A DNA stretch of 5,796 nucleotides from Phycisphaerales bacterium (GCA_030680655.1 JAUXUZ010000021.1:1-5796), one strand, 5' to 3'; shown: positions 1-5,579, counted from the stretch's first letter. The notes: generated by a model not told the origin, from the sequence alone. A program made the numbers and translations.

Positions 1-396
1 ATCACCCTCGGCCAGAACGCGACCACGCTTTCCGGCGGCGAGGCGCAGCGCGTCAAGCTCGCGACCGAGCTCGCCGGCGGTGACGCCGCGGGCTCGGGCG
101 TCGGCAGCATCGGCGGGCACACGCTCTACGTGCTCGACGAGCCGACCACCGGCCTGCACTTTGAAGACATCCGCAAGCTCGTCACTGTGCTGCAGCGCCT
201 TGTCGATGCCGGCAACACACTGGTGGTCATCGAGCACAACCTTGATGTCATCAAGTGCGCCGACTGGATCATCGACCTGGGCCCCGAGGGAGGTGCCGGC
301 GGCGGCACGATCGTCGCCAGCGGCACGCCCGAGGCCGTCGCCAACACTCCCGGCAGCTACACCGGGGACTACCTCAAGGGCGTGCTGGGGAAGTAG
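1..396 (+). CDS. uvrA: UvrA, excinuclease ABC subunit A, C-terminal 131 residues (5' end outside window)
   Basis: UvrA is the ATP-dependent damage sensor of nucleotide excision repair; it works as a dimer with UvrB in the cytoplasm. Only the end of its second ABC ATPase domain is present. In window numbering the ABC signature TLSGGEAQR is at residues 9-17, Walker B LYVLDEP at 42-48, the D-loop TTGLH at 49-53, and the switch histidine in VVIEHN at His79. It closes with the family's usual DLGPEGG...GTPE...YTG...LKG ending. These motifs, in this order, are diagnostic of UvrA. The frame is open from base 1 to a TAG stop. One oddity is a Gly/Ala/Ser-rich linker of about 16 residues (25-40) between the signature helix and Walker B, where Escherichia coli UvrA has about 7. 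The zinc modules and the first ATPase lie upstream of the window. Confidence 0.97.
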   Translation: MTLGQNATTLSGGEAQRVKLATELAGGDAAGSGVGSIGGHTLYVLDEPTTGLHFEDIRKLVTVLQRLVDAGNTLVVIEHNLDVIKCADWIIDLGPEGGAGGGTIVASGTPEAVANTPGSYTGDYLKGVLGK

Positions 397-400
397 GTCC

Positions 401-444
401 AGGCGTCCGCAAAGCGGTTCCCGCCTCGATTAGTCCCCTGGGGA
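401..444 (+). terminator. Two hairpins just after uvrA, possible terminator without a T-run
   Basis: Five bases after the uvrA stop, AGGCG (401-405) pairs with CGCCT (422-426) around an inner CCGC-AAA-GCGG stem (407-417). A short palindrome, TCCCC-T-GGGGA (434-444), follows. The position suits transcript ending or 3' end protection. No T-tract follows, so this is not a classical intrinsic terminator. It is inferred from base pairing only. Confidence 0.3.
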
Positions 445-518
445 GTGAGAAACCGGCATCTGAGGCCATGGAGGGGACTGGGGGGCGAGGTTAGCGAACG
501 TACGGGGTGCGTTCACTC

Positions 519-546
519 TTGACGAAACGGTTTTTTCGGGCATCAT
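519..546 (+). promoter_or_regulatory. Candidate sigma70-type promoter for the zinc-ribbon gene
   Basis: TTGACG (519-524) matches five of six consensus -35 bases. CATCAT (541-546), after a 16-base spacer, matches four of six consensus -10 bases. It sits in the 225-base gap between uvrA and the gene at 622, giving a predicted leader of about 70 bases. The -10 box is imperfect and the spacer T-rich. Nothing else in the gap (397-621) looks like a gene. Confidence 0.4.
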
Positions 547-621
547 CCGGGTGTGAACCGATCCCCGTTCTGGGAGATCGATCCGCCCCGGTACTCAACC
601 CGGCGCTCATAGGGGACCCCA

Positions 622-1383
622 ATGGCCGCTACCGCAACAAAGGTGTGCACCGTCTGCAACGCAGACTGCGCTGACCGTCCGCGCGTCAAGGATGAGCATG
701 GACGCTACACGTGCAAGGCGTGCTTGAACAGGCAAGCCCGCAGCGCCGCTGCGCCGGCGCCAAAGGTCGTGCCACCGCCGATGCAGCACGGGTTCGACGA
801 TGACGGGCTCGACCTGCGCTCCGCCGCGATGATCGAGGCCAAGACGCAGCCGATCGACCTGCCCGAAGCGCAGAGCTGCCCCAAATGCCACGGATTCATG
901 TCAGGCGAGCAGCGCCTGTGCATGCGCTGCGGCTACGACCGAAAGCGCGGCTCAAGGGTGACGACGCGGGTGGAGCGGCAGAAGGCGGAGAAGGAAGAGC
1001 GCCGCGAGCCGCTCGACGTTACATGGATCGTCGTCGGATTCGGCCTGCTCACTGTTGGTTGTGCTGTCAGTGCCCTCGTGACCTCCGCGATGGCCGTGCC
1101 GGCGCTGCTCCTGCTCAGCGCGCTGGGCTTTGGACTCTACATCACCATCATCGCGTGCCAGTTCCGCGACGGCGAAACGGTCTATGCAGTGTGCGCGATC
1201 CTCAGTTTCTTCGTCGGCATCACCGGCTTTGTTACGCTTTTCTGGCTCTTTGCGGTCAACGACCGCGGCTGGCTGAAGGGCCTGTGGGCCTGCATGCTCG
1301 TGTCGTATGTCACGCTGTTTATCGCCGTCCTGAGTAACCCCGAAACGGCTGAGGCGATCCGCGACTTCTACGGGCTGGCCTGA
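622..1383 (+). CDS. Zinc-ribbon, four-helix membrane protein of unknown function
   Basis: This 253-residue protein has no recognised name. Its cytoplasmic-looking N-terminus has two cysteine clusters. The first is C9xxC12, C16 and C31xxC34. The second is C86PKC89 with C100xxC103GYD, a treble-clef or zinc-ribbon pattern common in small planctomycete membrane proteins. A Pro/Ala-rich linker (about 41-55) joins them. A basic and acidic stretch (112-130) then leads to four hydrophobic segments at about 134-154, 158-179, 189-212 and 219-238. The ATG at 622 is supported by AGGGG at 611-615, inside a GGGGACCCC palindrome six bases before the start codon region. The permease gene begins 66 bases downstream on the same strand. 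Metal binding and membrane location are inferred from motifs; no catalytic residues are apparent. A sensor or scaffold role is possible but unproven. Confidence 0.85.
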   Translation: MAATATKVCTVCNADCADRPRVKDEHGRYTCKACLNRQARSAAAPAPKVVPPPMQHGFDDDGLDLRSAAMIEAKTQPIDLPEAQSCPKCHGFMSGEQRLCMRCGYDRKRGSRVTTRVERQKAEKEERREPLDVTWIVVGFGLLTVGCAVSALVTSAMAVPALLLLSALGFGLYITIIACQFRDGETVYAVCAILSFFVGITGFVTLFWLFAVNDRGWLKGLWACMLVSYVTLFIAVLSNPETAEAIRDFYGLA

Positions 1384-1406
1384 GGCTGACCGGCCCGGCC
1401 GCGAGC

Positions 1407-1432
1407 GCAGCGCCGAAGTGGCGAGCCTCTGC
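1407..1432 (+). other. Hairpin in the gap between the zinc-ribbon gene and the permease
   Basis: GCAG-CGCC (1407-1414) can pair with GGCG (1420-1423) and CTGC (1429-1432) around a GAAGT loop, with AGCCT bulged. It lies 17 bases before the permease ATG. That ATG has no clear Shine-Dalgarno sequence, so the fold could affect translation of the permease. This is a weak, structure-only call. Confidence 0.2.
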
Positions 1433-1449
1433 GCCCTACCGTTTGGCAC

Positions 1450-2784
1450 ATGGCCTTCGTCTGGGAAATCATCCGTCTCGGCCTCGGCAACCTGCGCCGG
1501 CACATGCTGCGGTCCATCCTGACCGCGCTGGGCATCATCCTGGGTGTGGCGGCGGTGATCGCCAACGGCGGCATCGGCGAGGGGGCCAAGGCCGCTGCGC
1601 TGGCGCAGCTCGAGCGGCTCGGCGCCAAGAACATCATCGTGCGCTCGTCGCAGCCGGCCGAGAGCCAGCAGGGGCAGGGGTCACGGTCGAGCTTCACCAA
1701 CCGGTTCGGGCTCACCCGCGCCGACATGCGCATCCTCAACGAGCAGTTCTCCGGCCAGCTCGAGGCGATCGTCCCGCTCAAGGAAGTGGGGGGCCAGATG
1801 CTGCGCGGGCCGCTCCGCCTCACCAGCCAGGCCTTCGGCACCACGCCCGACTTCCTGCAGGTGGCCAACCTGCGCGTCGCTCGCGGGCGTTACCTCACGC
1901 AGGACGACCTGAACGAGCAGGCGATGGTCGCGGTGATCGGCGATGAAGTGGCCCGCAAGTTCTTCAGCCAGGATGAAGACCCCCTCGGCTCGACTATCCG
2001 CATCGACTCCCGCGCGCTCAAGGTCGTCGGCATCCTGGCGCCCGTCGGCCTCGCCGGCGGCCAGGGCGCGGGCCAGAGCTTCCGCGACATCAACCAGGAC
2101 CTGCACCTGCCAATCACCACCGCTACCGAGGTCTTCGGCGACCTGGTTTACCGCTTCGCCAGCGGCAACCGCTCGCTCAACGCGGTGGAGGTGAGCGAGG
2201 TCTACTTCACAGCGCCCGACCGCGAGTCGGTGCTGGCCTACGCGGAGATGATCCGGCGCGCCGTCGACGTCCGCAGGCCTGGCATGAAGGACGTCACGAT
2301 GATCGTCCCCTTCGAGCTGCTCGAGGAGGCCCGGCGCACCGCCCGGCTGTGGCAGCTTGTGCTCGGCGCCATCGCGGGCATCTCGCTGCTGGTGGGCGGC
2401 ATCGGCATCATGAACATCATGCTCGCAAGCGTCACTGAGCGCACCCGCGAGATCGGCATCCGCCGCGCGCTGGGGGCGACCAAGCGCCACATCGTCTGGC
2501 AGTTCCTGGTTGAGACCGGCGTGCTCAGCGTCATCGGCGGCGTGATCGGCGTCGCCAGCGGCGTCAGCTTCACGCTGCTGATCGGCTGGGGCGTGCAACG
2601 CCTCCACAGCGCGCCGCTGATCGGCGCGTGGTTCCCCGCCACCGCCGACTTGCCGACACGTGTCACCGGCTTCTACATCATCCTCGCCTTTTGTGTCGCG
2701 ACGGTGACTGGCGTGGTCTTCGGGCTCTACCCGGCCATGATGGCCGCGCGCCAGGACCCGATCCAGGCCCTGCGCCACGACTAG
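1450..2784 (+). CDS. ABC transporter permease, MacB/FtsX superfamily
   Basis: This is a 444-residue inner-membrane subunit of a type VII (MacB/LolCDE-like) ABC transporter. Such systems usually move lipoproteins, peptides or drugs, or drive periplasmic work, rather than forming a conventional channel. Transmembrane helix 1 is at about 22-42, after the typical N-terminal RxxxLRSxLTALGIxxGVA motif. A periplasmic MacB core-like domain spans about 43-295. The C-terminal FtsX domain has helices at about 303-327, 352-380 and 405-429. It contains the family's VTERTREIGIRRALGA cytoplasmic motif (328-343) and ends with a typical DPIxALR sequence. Length and topology are complete. The ATG at 1450 fits the conserved N-terminus, although no strong ribosome-binding site precedes it; the only upstream sequence in frame runs back to the stop of the preceding gene. 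No partner ATPase or adaptor gene is in the window, so the substrate is unknown. Confidence 0.93.
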   Translation: MAFVWEIIRLGLGNLRRHMLRSILTALGIILGVAAVIANGGIGEGAKAAALAQLERLGAKNIIVRSSQPAESQQGQGSRSSFTNRFGLTRADMRILNEQFSGQLEAIVPLKEVGGQMLRGPLRLTSQAFGTTPDFLQVANLRVARGRYLTQDDLNEQAMVAVIGDEVARKFFSQDEDPLGSTIRIDSRALKVVGILAPVGLAGGQGAGQSFRDINQDLHLPITTATEVFGDLVYRFASGNRSLNAVEVSEVYFTAPDRESVLAYAEMIRRAVDVRRPGMKDVTMIVPFELLEEARRTARLWQLVLGAIAGISLLVGGIGIMNIMLASVTERTREIGIRRALGATKRHIVWQFLVETGVLSVIGGVIGVASGVSFTLLIGWGVQRLHSAPLIGAWFPATADLPTRVTGFYIILAFCVATVTGVVFGLYPAMMAARQDPIQALRHD

Positions 2785-2802
2785 CGGAAGCGTGAAGCAT
2801 GT

Positions 2803-2817
2803 CTCCGCCCAGCGGAG
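2803..2817 (+). terminator. Perfect inverted repeat after the permease, possible + strand terminator
   Basis: CTCCGC (2803-2808) and GCGGAG (2812-2817) form a six-base stem with a CCA loop, 18 bases after the permease stop. No T-run follows on the + strand, so intrinsic termination is doubtful. It may instead stabilise the 3' end. Confidence 0.3.
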
Positions 2818-2832
2818 CCCGCCTCGCAAACG

Positions 2833-2857
2833 AAAAAAGCCCGGGCAACGCCCGGGC
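2833..2857 (-). terminator. Intrinsic terminator of infC
   Basis: On the - strand, GCCCGGGC, a GTT loop and GCCCGGGC form an eight-base all-GC stem (2839-2857), followed directly by six T residues (2838-2833). It begins 25 bases past the infC stop codon. The T-run is only on the - strand side, so it serves infC and not the converging permease. infC transcription therefore appears to end here, without rpmI or rplT. Confidence 0.9.
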
Positions 2858-2882
2858 CTCTGGTCAACTCAATCGCTTGATC

Positions 2883-3644
2883 TCACGCCTTTGCGTCTGG
2901 CCGGGGTGCCTCGGCGGTCGGCTCCGCGGTTGGCTCGGGCTGAGGGCCGTCACCCTCCTGGCCGTCTACTTCATCCAACAGATCGTCGTCATCATCGTCA
3001 TCGTCTGGCAGCTCGGGGATGACCTCTTCCTTGATCTTCTCGCCCCGCTTGAGCGCCTCGGCGCGGGCCTTGGCCTCGGCGCGCTTGATCGCCTCGCACT
3101 TGACCTTGTCGGGCGCGACGATGATGTACGCCTGCGGGCCGTTCCAGCGCGGCGGGGCCTCGATCTTGCCGACCTCGGCGAGCGTCTTGGCGATCTCCGC
3201 AAGCCGGTTGATGCCGATCTCGCGGTGGGCCATCTCACGCCCGCGGAAGCGCTGGGTGATCTGCACCTTGTTGCCCTCGAGAAGGAACCGGCGGGCCTGC
3301 TTGACGCGGATGCCCACATCGTGCGGGTCGATCTTCACCGAGCGGCCGAGACGGACTTCTTTCAGTTCGCTCGCCTTGGCGCCCTTGTTCTTGCTCTGCT
3401 TGCTCAGCTCGTACTTGAACTTGCCAAAGTCCATGATCTTGCACACGGGCGGACGCGCCTCGGGCGAGATCTCCACAAGGTCGAGCCCCTGTTCTTCCGC
3501 CATCTTCAGCGCGACGGGCGTCTCGATGACGCCGATCTGTTCGCCCGCCGCGCCGACGACGCGGATGGGTGTGATGCGGATGAAGTGGTTGACGCGCGTG
3601 CGTTGCGGGGGGCCACCGGGGCCTGGGCGGGAGAAGCGGCTAAT
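2883..3644 (-). CDS. infC: Translation initiation factor IF-3 with long acidic C-terminal tail; non-ATG start
   Basis: IF3 binds the 30S ribosomal subunit, blocks 50S joining and checks the start codon and initiator tRNA. Numbering from the ATT start, the N-terminal domain begins at RVNHFIR (17-23) and includes the signature PPVCKIMDFGKF (65-76). A Lys-rich linker (about 77-92) leads to the C-terminal domain (about 93-180), with KxVRL-, RFLLEGNKV- and FRGREMAH-type motifs. After that comes a tail of about 70 residues: a Lys/Glu/Ala-rich helix, eight Asp in a row (214-221), then a PTAE-repeat, Pro/Glu-rich end. E. coli IF3 is 180 residues; this one is 253. There is no ATG in frame before the conserved domain, and a TAG lies at 3663-3665. 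TTG at 3650 is the longest option, but it sits only two bases from the AGGAG (3653-3657). ATT at 3644 sits eight bases away and matches the AUU start of E. coli infC, so ATT was chosen. The gene ends in its own terminator. Confidence 0.95.
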   Translation of the reverse strand: MSRFSRPGPGGPPQRTRVNHFIRITPIRVVGAAGEQIGVIETPVALKMAEEQGLDLVEISPEARPPVCKIMDFGKFKYELSKQSKNKGAKASELKEVRLGRSVKIDPHDVGIRVKQARRFLLEGNKVQITQRFRGREMAHREIGINRLAEIAKTLAEVGKIEAPPRWNGPQAYIIVAPDKVKCEAIKRAEAKARAEALKRGEKIKEEVIPELPDDDDDDDDLLDEVDGQEGDGPQPEPTAEPTAEAPRPDAKA

Positions 3645-3657
3645 GGGCAAGACTCCT
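3642..3657 (-). promoter_or_regulatory. infC ribosome-binding site and rare start codon
   Basis: The - strand carries AGGAG (3657-3653), then TC, TTG (3650-3648), CCC and ATT (3644-3642). The two-base gap to TTG is too short for normal initiation. The eight-base gap to ATT is near ideal. In E. coli the AUU start of infC lets IF3 repress its own translation, because IF3 rejects non-canonical starts. The same feedback is inferred here. TTG would also be a poor start but is less discriminated against. Confidence 0.65.
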
Positions 3658-3684
3658 GGGGACTAGGGGGCAACAGAGAACGAC

Positions 3685-3706
3685 CCGGCTCCACGGTGGA
3701 GGCCGG
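3685..3706 (-). other. GC-rich hairpin in the infC leader
   Basis: CCGG-CTCC (3685-3692) can pair with GGAG (3698-3701) and CCGG (3703-3706), with G3702 bulged and a small loop. It lies about 28 bases before the infC ribosome-binding site on the - strand, a place where a fold could influence translation. Support is base pairing only. Confidence 0.3.
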
Positions 3707-3733
3707 TGACGAGGAGCGCAGCATGGACGCTTG

Positions 3734-3750
3734 ACCTCTTCATGAGAGGT
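3734..3750. repeat. Inverted repeat ACCTCT-N5-AGAGGT upstream of infC
   Basis: Six-base arms at 3734-3739 and 3745-3750 flank TCATG. This could be an operator half-site pair or a small RNA hairpin about 90 bases before the infC start. No T-run follows on either strand, so it is not a terminator. Confidence 0.3.
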
Positions 3751-3948
3751 GGTTCAAACGGCAACGCTGCGTCACGGTCATCAAGGGGTACGCTCACTTG
3801 GGAAAACGGCAGAGGAGAATCCTCGCCGTCGCACAAGCCTAACACCGAATCGCCCCCCGAGCAACCCACAATCCGCGGATATGCAGGGAATCAGGCGCGC
3901 TCTGAGAACGGCCCGTTCGAGCGTGCCGAGGCCAGAACCGCTCACGCC

Positions 3949-4021
3949 CGGGCCCTGCTTAGTCACGGGCCCTGCCTACTCGCGGGCCCTGCCTACTCGC
4001 GGGCCCTGCTTATTCACGGGC
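3949..4021 (-). repeat. 17-bp tandem repeat (about 4.3 copies) containing the kinase stop codon
   Basis: Read on the - strand, four units of 17 bases run from 4021 to 3954, with a fifth partial GCCCG (3953-3949). The two middle units, GCCCGCGAGTAGGCAGG, are identical. The outer two read GCCCGTGAATAAGCAGG and GCCCGTGACTAAGCAGG. The first unit encodes the last kinase residues and its TAA stop (4012-4010). Every unit holds a stop triplet at the same place: TAG at 3995-3993, TAG at 3978-3976 and TAA at 3961-3959. Each junction rebuilds the palindrome GGGCCC, so units can pair with one another in RNA. The likely origin is slippage or unequal crossing-over that duplicated the gene end. Confidence 0.9.
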
Positions 4022-5524
4022 GAAGAACAGCACGAAGTTCACAATCACGCTCACCACCAGCAGCACGCACATGGTGGCGAAGAGCCACACCGCGATGCCG
4101 TGCCCGCTACCTGCAGACGAGTCCACCTGGATCTCCGCCTCGGCCGACGCCTCGGCCTTGGCCAGCGCCGCCATGTCCAGCCCGCCGACATCCTTGTGGG
4201 CGATGGGAGGGTGCCGCCCCTCGCGCACCGCCCTGAGGTCCACGATCAGGTCCTTGGCCGCCTGATACCGCTTGCGTGGGTCCTTGGCCATCATCATCTC
4301 GATGACCTCGGAGATGCCCGCCGACAGCTTGGGGTTGACGTGGTCGGGCGCCACCAGCTCGCCCTTGAGGTGCTTGTGCATCACGTCCGACGGGTTCTTG
4401 CCGTCAAACGGCACCGCGCCCGTCACCATGTGATAGAGCGTCGCCCCCAGTGAGTAGATGTCCGCCGGCGGGCCGATCTTCACCTCGCCGCGGATCTGCT
4501 CGGGCGAGATGTAGTACGGCGTGCCGAAGGCCTTCCCCTTTTCGGCCTCGGCCGCTTCGAAATCCGAGAGCGCACGGGCCAGGCCCATGTCGGCCAGCTT
4601 CGCGACGCCCTCCTTGGTGAGCATGATGTTCTTCGGCTTCACGTCGCGGTGGATCAGGTCGCGCTCGTGGGCGTGCTGCAGCGCCTCGGCCACCTGCAGC
4701 GCGATCTCGATCGCCTCCTTCTCCGGGTACCGCTTGTGCTTGTCGATGTCGTCAAAGACCGTCCGCCCATCCACAAACTCCATCACGAAGAAGTGGAACT
4801 CGCCCGCCTTGCCCACGTCGTACGCCTGCACGATGTTGGGGTGGTTCAGCTGCGCCGCCGCGCGACCCTCGGCGTAGAACCGCTCGATGAACTGCACATC
4901 GTGGGTGAACTTGCGTGGCAGCACCTTGATCGCCACGTGCCGGTCCAGGCTCAGCTGGCGCGCACGCCACACCGTCGCCATCGCGCCCTGCCCCAGCTTG
5001 CTGAGCACCTTGTACCCGGGGATCTGCTGGCTCCCGCGCTCCGCCTCGGCCTGCGTCTTCAGGCGCGTCGCCTGGCGCTTGGTGATGTAGTCGTTGCTCA
5101 CCAGCAGCTCGACGAGCGAACGCTGGTTCTCCTCCTGCACCTGCAAGCGCGCGTGCTCAAGGCACTGCTGCACTTCCTCGGGCGTCGCCAGGCCCTGGTC
5201 AACAACCAGCCTGCCGACGAACGTGTCGATGTTCGAGGTCGCCGTGCGCGTCCGCTCGTTGGGGTCACCCTTGGAGCCCGACTTTGAGTCCGTCAGCGGC
5301 CCGCCCGTCAGGCTGCCGATCCCCTCGCCGCTTCCACCCGCCCCCCCCGTCGCTCTGGTCCCTTCCGCCCCTTCCATTCCACCGGCCCCCGCGCCTCCGT
5401 TCCCGCGTGCACCCGCCGTCGGCGCGATCGGGCTGGTCTCGGCGAGGTCCGCCCGCGGCGGCTGGGCGCTGGGCTTCTTTGAAGGTTCGGGCGGGTTCGG
5501 GTTCGGGTTTGTCGGACTGCTCAT
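4010..5524 (-). CDS. Tail-anchored Hanks-type Ser/Thr protein kinase
   Basis: This 504-residue kinase probably phosphorylates Ser/Thr on cytosolic proteins. Residues 1-98 are Pro- then Gly-rich and likely disordered. Residues 99-166 are helical and hold two similar segments (103-123 and 137-157). The kinase domain spans about 171-432: Gly-loop LGQGAMATV (177-185), VAIK Lys200, helix C Glu219, HRDVKPKN (292-299; Asp294, Lys296, Asn299), DMG replacing DFG (312-314), GTPYYISPE (334-342), Asp355, and Arg417 or Arg419 in KDPRKRY. All catalytic residues are present. A linker leads to one hydrophobic helix (about 477-501) only three residues from the C-terminus, so there is no external sensor domain. 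The ATG at 5524 was chosen. The frame stays open to a TTG at 5668, but that would add 48 unremarkable residues. The ribosome-binding site before the ATG is weak (AGAG). A run of eight C lies at 5341-5348 within the Gly-rich region. Confidence 0.93.
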   Translation of the reverse strand: MSSPTNPNPNPPEPSKKPSAQPPRADLAETSPIAPTAGARGNGGAGAGGMEGAEGTRATGGAGGSGEGIGSLTGGPLTDSKSGSKGDPNERTRTATSNIDTFVGRLVVDQGLATPEEVQQCLEHARLQVQEENQRSLVELLVSNDYITKRQATRLKTQAEAERGSQQIPGYKVLSKLGQGAMATVWRARQLSLDRHVAIKVLPRKFTHDVQFIERFYAEGRAAAQLNHPNIVQAYDVGKAGEFHFFVMEFVDGRTVFDDIDKHKRYPEKEAIEIALQVAEALQHAHERDLIHRDVKPKNIMLTKEGVAKLADMGLARALSDFEAAEAEKGKAFGTPYYISPEQIRGEVKIGPPADIYSLGATLYHMVTGAVPFDGKNPSDVMHKHLKGELVAPDHVNPKLSAGISEVIEMMMAKDPRKRYQAAKDLIVDLRAVREGRHPPIAHKDVGGLDMAALAKAEASAEAEIQVDSSAGSGHGIAVWLFATMCVLLVVSVIVNFVLFFARE

Positions 5525-5579
5525 GACGGCTCTGGCAACGGCTGTGGACGACAGAAACGGCTCAGGCCCGCCTCCTGAG
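5521..5579 (-). promoter_or_regulatory. Kinase leader: inverted repeat with embedded AGGAGG and a possible 14-codon leader frame
   Basis: CTCAGG (5561-5566) and CCTGAG (5574-5579) are inverted with a seven-base spacer. On the - strand this fold contains a perfect AGGAGG (5576-5571), which is 46 bases before the kinase ATG and so cannot serve it directly. Five bases after AGGAGG, a CTG (5565-5563) opens 14 codons. They end in TGA (5523-5521), overlapping the kinase start as ATGA. Translational coupling is possible. The CTG start makes this speculative. Confidence 0.25.

Larger units (their letters stand above)
3651..3948 (-). other. infC leader and upstream region, no gene seen
   Basis: About 300 bases lie between the 17-bp array and infC. 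I see no credible coding sequence; short open frames here lack ribosome-binding sites and family features. There are small inverted repeats, described separately, and another, GAGGA-GAA-TCCTC, at 3812-3824. The infC promoter must lie here or further upstream. The best box pair on the - strand, TTGCTC and TAGGCT near 3837-3865, matches each consensus at only about half its positions, so I do not call it as a promoter. Confidence 0.5.

Noticed and set aside
1681..2829. Long - strand open frame opposite the permease
   Set aside because: It is the mirror frame of a clear transporter gene; its product is His/Asp/Ala-rich with no family pattern, as expected of an antisense shadow in high-GC DNA.
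2839..2857. GCCCGGGC hairpin as a two-way terminator that also stops the permease transcript
   Set aside because: On the + strand the hairpin is followed by CTCTGGT, not a T-run; only the - strand has the T-tract.
2799..3734. Long + strand open frame opposite infC
   Set aside because: It is antisense to a well-supported IF3 gene and shows Leu/Arg/Asp-rich shadow composition without motifs.
3663..3869. Short - strand open frame of 68 codons in the infC leader, ending in TAG just before infC
   Set aside because: It begins at GTG with no ribosome-binding site and has no recognisable protein features. An internal ATG at 3743 also lacks a site. It is likely chance openness in GC-rich DNA.
3735..4010. 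Kinase and infC as one operon, with the kinase acting on IF3
   Set aside because: They share a strand, but the 365-base gap holding repeats and a leader makes an own infC promoter more likely. The IF3 tail offers few Ser/Thr targets, so adjacency alone is weak evidence.
3949..4021. 17-bp repeats as a CRISPR array
   Set aside because: The units are directly adjacent with no spacers and are shorter than CRISPR repeats.
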